NCBI GenBank assembly: GCA_051453625.1
Contig: JBOZIK010000001.1
Location: 5,142,784 to 5,206,783 of the forward strand
From: Welwitschia mirabilis
Taxonomy: Eukaryota > Gnetophyta > Gnetopsida > Welwitschiales
Length of the DNA stretch: 64,000 nt
Direction: 5' to 3'
The notes below the pieces were generated by a model. That model ran no database searches, was not told where the DNA came from, and saw only the letters and a list, made by a program, of their open reading frames with translations. Positions 59,433 through 64,000 of this stretch are shown piece after piece. The translations under genes were made by a program, and so were the position numbers. Each line of letters starts with the position of its first letter. Position 1 is the first letter of the stretch.

Positions 59433-62400
59433 CTTTTAGCTATAAGCATGATGTAAACACTATCAAACTATATGATGTAAAACCTCTCTGCTGTAGGATA
59501 GGACTATTAGGAGGAATGGTTTTAATGGAAGATGGTGCATTATTTTTTAAAATTCTAAACTTCAATTTGTAATCTTTTTTATAATTTTGAAATGAAACTT
59601 GAAGATAGAGGAAATCTCATTTTAAAAAATTGTGTTGCATTTGTGTTTCCAAAGCATCTATGCTCTAATAGTAAATGCATTCTTATCTTTGTAATGATAA
59701 AAACTATTATGTCCAAAATTAAAAGGAGGATTGACCTTAAGAAGGGACCAAAGGTGATGGGTAAAAGAACAATAAGAAAAGAGGTGAAGTTGAGTCTCAT
59801 TATCTTTATGACATAGAAATAAGTGATGGATGATTCTAAATTTTTTTCAAATAAGATTACTAGCAATGGTAATACAATAATTTATCACATACCACTAAAA
59901 AATTTTGATCTTATCTAGAATGCTAAGTTTGTAAAAGCTAGACCAGTTATTGTTATACTTAAAAAATATTATACATCTTAGTAATACTAATTTTTCCATT
60001 CTAAATAACTAACCTTATGTCTTAGATTTCATTTTTTAAGAGTTGAGATCAAATGATTCTAGTGGATATTTTCATATGCTTCTAGTAAAAAGATTACATG
60101 CCTTTGTTATAGCACTCATTCTTGAAGAAGTTTATCAAAGGAATATTATCAGCTATGTACATTCTATAAAAATTCTTAGTAAGAAGATATTGGTTAATAT
60201 ATTTGATTTTCCTTACTATAAGTTCTTAAGCTTTTTTTGGCATGGCTATTTCTTTTAAATTTATGAGATGAATATTTTTATGAGAGTTAGCTCCTAATCA
60301 TATAAAAATCTTTGAGGATGTTATTAAGAATATTTACAAGCTCATTAGAGATGGGAAAGTAACCAGATGGATAAACTGTCATGCTTACCAAGTAAGATTT
60401 AGCTAAAAGAAGCTTACCCATACTTAAAAGAAATTGGTGATACCATTTTAATAACATTCTTGATACTCTTCATATGATTGGATTCCAAATGCTAATAACA
60501 AGTTGTTCTACATGTAAGGAAAGTCTTAAGTGTAAATTTGAAAAAGCAACTAAAGAACATTGTGAAATTTTAAGTATATCTTCCTTCCTTTTCTCTAGAG
60601 TAATAAGTAAGAAAAGCTTTCATTTATTCTAATTAACTTTTAGATCTTAAAAAACATGAAAATATTATAACATTTGGTGTAGATTATGAGCCTAAAAAAT
60701 ACTATAATCTAGACGTAAAATAATGTCATCTACAAAATGAAGACTTGAACAGGATAGTGCTAGCTCTATAATAGTGATTTCACGCAGAAGAACCATCCTA
60801 ACTAAAGATTCCATGACTACAGTAAAAAATGTTAATGTTAGAGGGTTACCTTGATATAGTATAATGTAATCTTAAAAATAACTACATATATTCCAATTTA
60901 CCATCACTAAGAAGTTTGATGTTAAAATGAAAAATAAGATCAACTTGTGAGGAAGTTATACTTCTTTAAAATATGGTTTATGGTATTGCACTCAATTCTG
61001 TCAAATTATTTAGCTATATCTAATGTTAGAAAAAAAATTTAATTTACTTTTCTTATGATGAAAATGAATTATTTCATTAGCTAGAATAATTTTATCATAA
61101 ATGATACACCTTGATACAAAGCTAGATTAGTAGAGAAAAATGAAGTCTAGGAGTAAAAATTTCAAGTTTCATGCTATAACTTTTATATAGATTTTATAAA
61201 AAACATTGTAGAGACTAATTGGCTAATATTGGTAGGGGTTATTCACCTCTTCTATTTTAGAAATTAGCATACTATGCATGTCATTAAAAGGACATAAGAG
61301 ACATCTTTATTAAAATATTCTTGCATAGCTATATAAACATTTATCTTGAGAGTGTTCTATTAATTTTAATATAAGTATATAAAGAAATTATTATTTCTAA
61401 GCACTTTTTTTTTTTTTTTGCATTGAGATAAGGGATTTTCAAATATCACCCTTCATAATCCTCTAATTTAGATAGTTGTACTAGTAATTTATGATAGCAG
61501 GACAAAGCAGAGAATCTTGTAAATATACTTTCTTTTCTAATAAGGGGTTCTAGAAGTAACTAGTAAACTCTTTTGTAACTTCTCTCTTATTTTTCTAACA
61601 TGTTTTAGACATGCTCCAAGAAATACTATGTCTTTATGTATGTTTGTTTACAATCTAGAAGAAAAATCACATGTTATAATCTCCTTCTTAAAGCTAATAA
61701 ATTCTTAAGAATCACCTCTAATAACTCTCTTCCTTCCTTGAGGTGTTATAAATGTGGTAATCAAGTGTTTTTCATAATCTAAAAATCTATGCATTTATTT
61801 ATTTTGAGCCTAAATTTTATGGAGATCCTCTAAAAGCTAGGATTTTATGTACCTAAGGAAGTCATTTAGATGCTTCTTCTAATTTATAAGCTATTTTTTT
61901 TAGCAACTTGAGCTTTTGAAAAAGATAAAACGTGTGAGTGCATTCTACTAAAGAGATCCAAACATTAGTTAGAATTTTAATGAACTTAGAATCCATTAGT
62001 CAAGGATGCTTAAATTTAAAAAAAAAACTTTTTCAATAAGAATTTTTCAATGAAATAAGAATGGATTAATGATTTAAGAAAACGGGGCCTTTTCTTATAA
62101 GAAGAAATGAGAATGATGATCTTTTGTTATGCATCTATTTAGTTTGCACATCAGTAAAAATGGTTATTCTCTAAGGTTACTTCAAATGTAAGAAGTACCA
62201 TGTAGAGGAAGATCTTCATAGTCATGCATAATGAAAAAATCAGAAAAAATATCTGAAGATGATAAATTAGAAAAGTTACTGTATTTCTTGTGAAGATGAA
62301 GAATATGGTTAACATCACTTATTATTATATCTAGAGAATCTAATACAATTTGTTGTAGATAGTTCATTTTGTTGTTCTAATATCGAGGGTCATAGAAATT

Positions 62401-62900
62401 TTTAACTCTTCATTTTAAGTTTTAATCTGTAGTAGTATAATGACTACTCTAACTAATAACATTAATTTTACTATGTTTATAAAAGTCCATTAAACATCCT
62501 CTAGTGGTAATACTTGAAACAAAAATAAAGAACCACCTATAATTTGAAAAAAATGTTCTAATTTAATAACATATAAATTTGTTTCTTATATAAGATAAAG
62601 GGAAATTAAGCATTGCTTCAAAAGATTTCAAATATGGGAAATTTTTTCACCATTTCTTAGGATCTACAATTCTAGAAAACTATCATAAAAAAGAGAGATG
62701 AAATTGCTTATCATTTTGGAGATCCTCCCTTGTTTCTTTCTCTATTCTTCCCCTACACATATTAGCCAGAAATCTTTTCACTATAAAATTCTTTAGCAGG
62801 GCTTTTATCTTGCTTACTTGTAATGCATATTCAATGTGCTTTTCATGTGAACTACTCATTTTTTTCATCTATGAGTGGGATCATAGGAAACTAATTAGGG
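59433..62900 (-). pseudogene. LINE (L1-type) ORF2 remnant: EN, RT, zf-RVT
   Basis: Read leftwards on the minus strand. Endonuclease C-terminal part: SNLSSSDIFSDFFIMHDYEDLPLHGTSYIWSN at about 62,270-62,170 (family 'DLPL.G..fTWSN'). Reverse transcriptase: PISLYNVFYKI near 61,215, KIILANEIIHF near 61,085, YQGNPLT near 60,860 and the catalytic FVDD at 60,736-60,725. A C-terminal zf-RVT-like segment with ETQLHLF and THHLWSLL is seen in one frame near 59,790-59,730. Frameshifts and stops are frequent. The outer Athila element inserted at the 3' side of this LINE, whose end may continue at 34,816 leftwards. Confidence 0.83.
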
Positions 62901-62949
62901 ATTTTTTCTTGGATTTTCTTATTAATGAGGATTCTTAGTTGCCTCTAAG

Positions 62950-64000
62950 ACTTGCTATTCTAGCTTCTTTTCTAAGAGAATACCAAATTTATTTGCTTGA
63001 GTTATTAAGGAATTATTTGAAATAGATGTCAGATTTTTCTTGTTTTCTTTTTCTTCATCTTCTATCATTTGTATTTCCCCTTAGTATGCTCCTTTTTATC
63101 ATTATTTTCATTTTTCTTATAGTTTTTCACTGTGTGTCCATCTCCTCTACTTTTTGAACATTAGATGAGGATGTTTTTTATTTTCAAATTAAAAAGTTAT
63201 TCTCTCCATTATGTATTCAAGATTATCTTGCTAGCTTTAAATACTTTTAGATTCATACAAATACATATTCTTACTGATGTGATTCTTTTCATATAATTTG
63301 TACTCCTATCCAAATGGATGAATTTGCCCATCATATTTTTAAGTTACTTAAAGCAATCAGAGTGTTATGTTTCCAACTAATGGTTCAAGATATAAATTTA
63401 GACTAGTATCTTTTCAAAGATATTGATCTTGTCCAAGATAAAAGAAGACCACTTCATAAGGACTGATACTCATCAACCAAATAAATAAGGCCCTTCTAAG
63501 AATACCTTATTTATGTCTTCCTCTATTCAAAAAATGAAAATAAAGAAGATCATCAAAAAGAGAGATTTCCTTGGATTTGGATGGAAACTTTTGGTTATAC
63601 TAGAGTATGATTTTTTCAATCAATAGTAAACCTATAAATGACTAAAACTTTCTAATCAGGCTATTTTTGAAGTGAGCCTTAAGATTCCTGAAGTAACATT
63701 CTAGAATTTTTACCCTAATTATTAATTTCTTCTGCTAAAAACTAAAGTCTAAATTATAGAATATTTATTTCTTACTTCCATGTAATAAATCTACACAGGT
63801 TTTGGATCCCCCTATAGATTCAGCTTTTATTATTCAAACGTTAGCCTACGCCTTTATAAGTTGTGTTCTATTGCCTATTGCTACTCCTTCTTCTTTTTTT
63901 GAGGCTATTACTAATTCTGCTACTATTACATTTGTTGTATTAGATGACTCAAAGCCACCAAACCCTATCTTTTTTAGTTTTTTATGTTGTGATTTACAAG
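62950..64000 (-). pseudogene. LINE ORF1 remnant, cut by window edge
   Basis: A zinc-knuckle remnant CSKSRGDGHTVKNY followed by a Lys/Asn-rich tail lies at about 63,165-63,080 (the last Cys has become Tyr). To its right, 63,200-63,600 aligns with the DUF4283 segment of the remnant at 2.7-3.1 kb, for example aggctatttttgaagtgag near 63,659. Order and strand fit the ORF1 of the same LINE as the adjacent ORF2. The 5' end is outside the window. Confidence 0.6.

Noticed and set aside
59360-59572. 70-codon plus-strand open frame at the right edge of the outer Athila LTR
   Set aside because: It begins inside the LTR and crosses the target duplication into the LINE; no family resemblance and antisense to both elements.

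Overview
This window looks like repeat-dominated nuclear DNA of a flowering plant. It is very AT-rich and contains no intact gene, rRNA, tRNA or CRISPR array. What can be recognised is almost entirely decayed transposable elements: Ty1/copia and Ty3/gypsy (Athila-type) LTR retrotransposons, L1-type LINEs, a PIF1/Helitron-type helicase fragment and one possible SINE. Family motifs typical of plants (DUF4283 LINE ORF1, Athila polyprotein, initiator-Met primer site in copia) support the plant assignment; the species cannot be told. There are seven runs of N (444-880, 9178-9186, 18256-18355, 40020-40119, 41996-42005, 42235-42334, 55574-55611).

Layout. 1-1.56 kb: broken PIF1-like helicase (+). 2.3-3.9 kb: LINE ORF1 remnant (-), bracketed by two 200-bp direct repeats. 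10.1-12.1 kb: LINE reverse transcriptase remnant (+), followed by a small G-rich block flanked by an inverted repeat. 12,715-23,568: complete but decayed SIRE/Maximus-like copia element (+) with paired ~1.4-kb LTRs, primer site, polypurine tract, a 5-bp target duplication (CATTC) and a long region between pol and the 3' LTR. 23.6-28.2 kb: mostly unassigned, with a possible SINE near 27.1 kb and a coding-like frame (-) near 28 kb. 28,180-34,632: second copia element (+) with ~1.1-kb LTRs. 34,822-59,427: an Athila-type gypsy element (-), split by a second Athila-type element (34,931-44,420, also -) inserted in its 3' LTR. Both have exact 5-bp target duplications (CATGT and CTCAC). 59.4-64.0 kb: L1-type LINE (-), running off the right edge.

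How the pieces relate. The relative order of the nested pair is readable directly: the outer Athila element came first and the inner one landed in its 3' LTR, while the outer element's other LTR still shows the uninterrupted site. The inner element keeps gag and protease, but I could not find reverse transcriptase, RNase H or integrase in it, so it probably depended on a relative for movement. Nearly all in-frame stops are TAA/TAG where the family has Gln, or G-to-A/C-to-T equivalents elsewhere, as expected of long-methylated silent DNA. I found no convincing new functional system. The best leads are the unidentified frames and tandem repeats between pol and the 3' LTR of the outer Athila element, the acidic frame in the inner element, the AGATGTCT-rich copia LTRs, and the G-rich hairpin.
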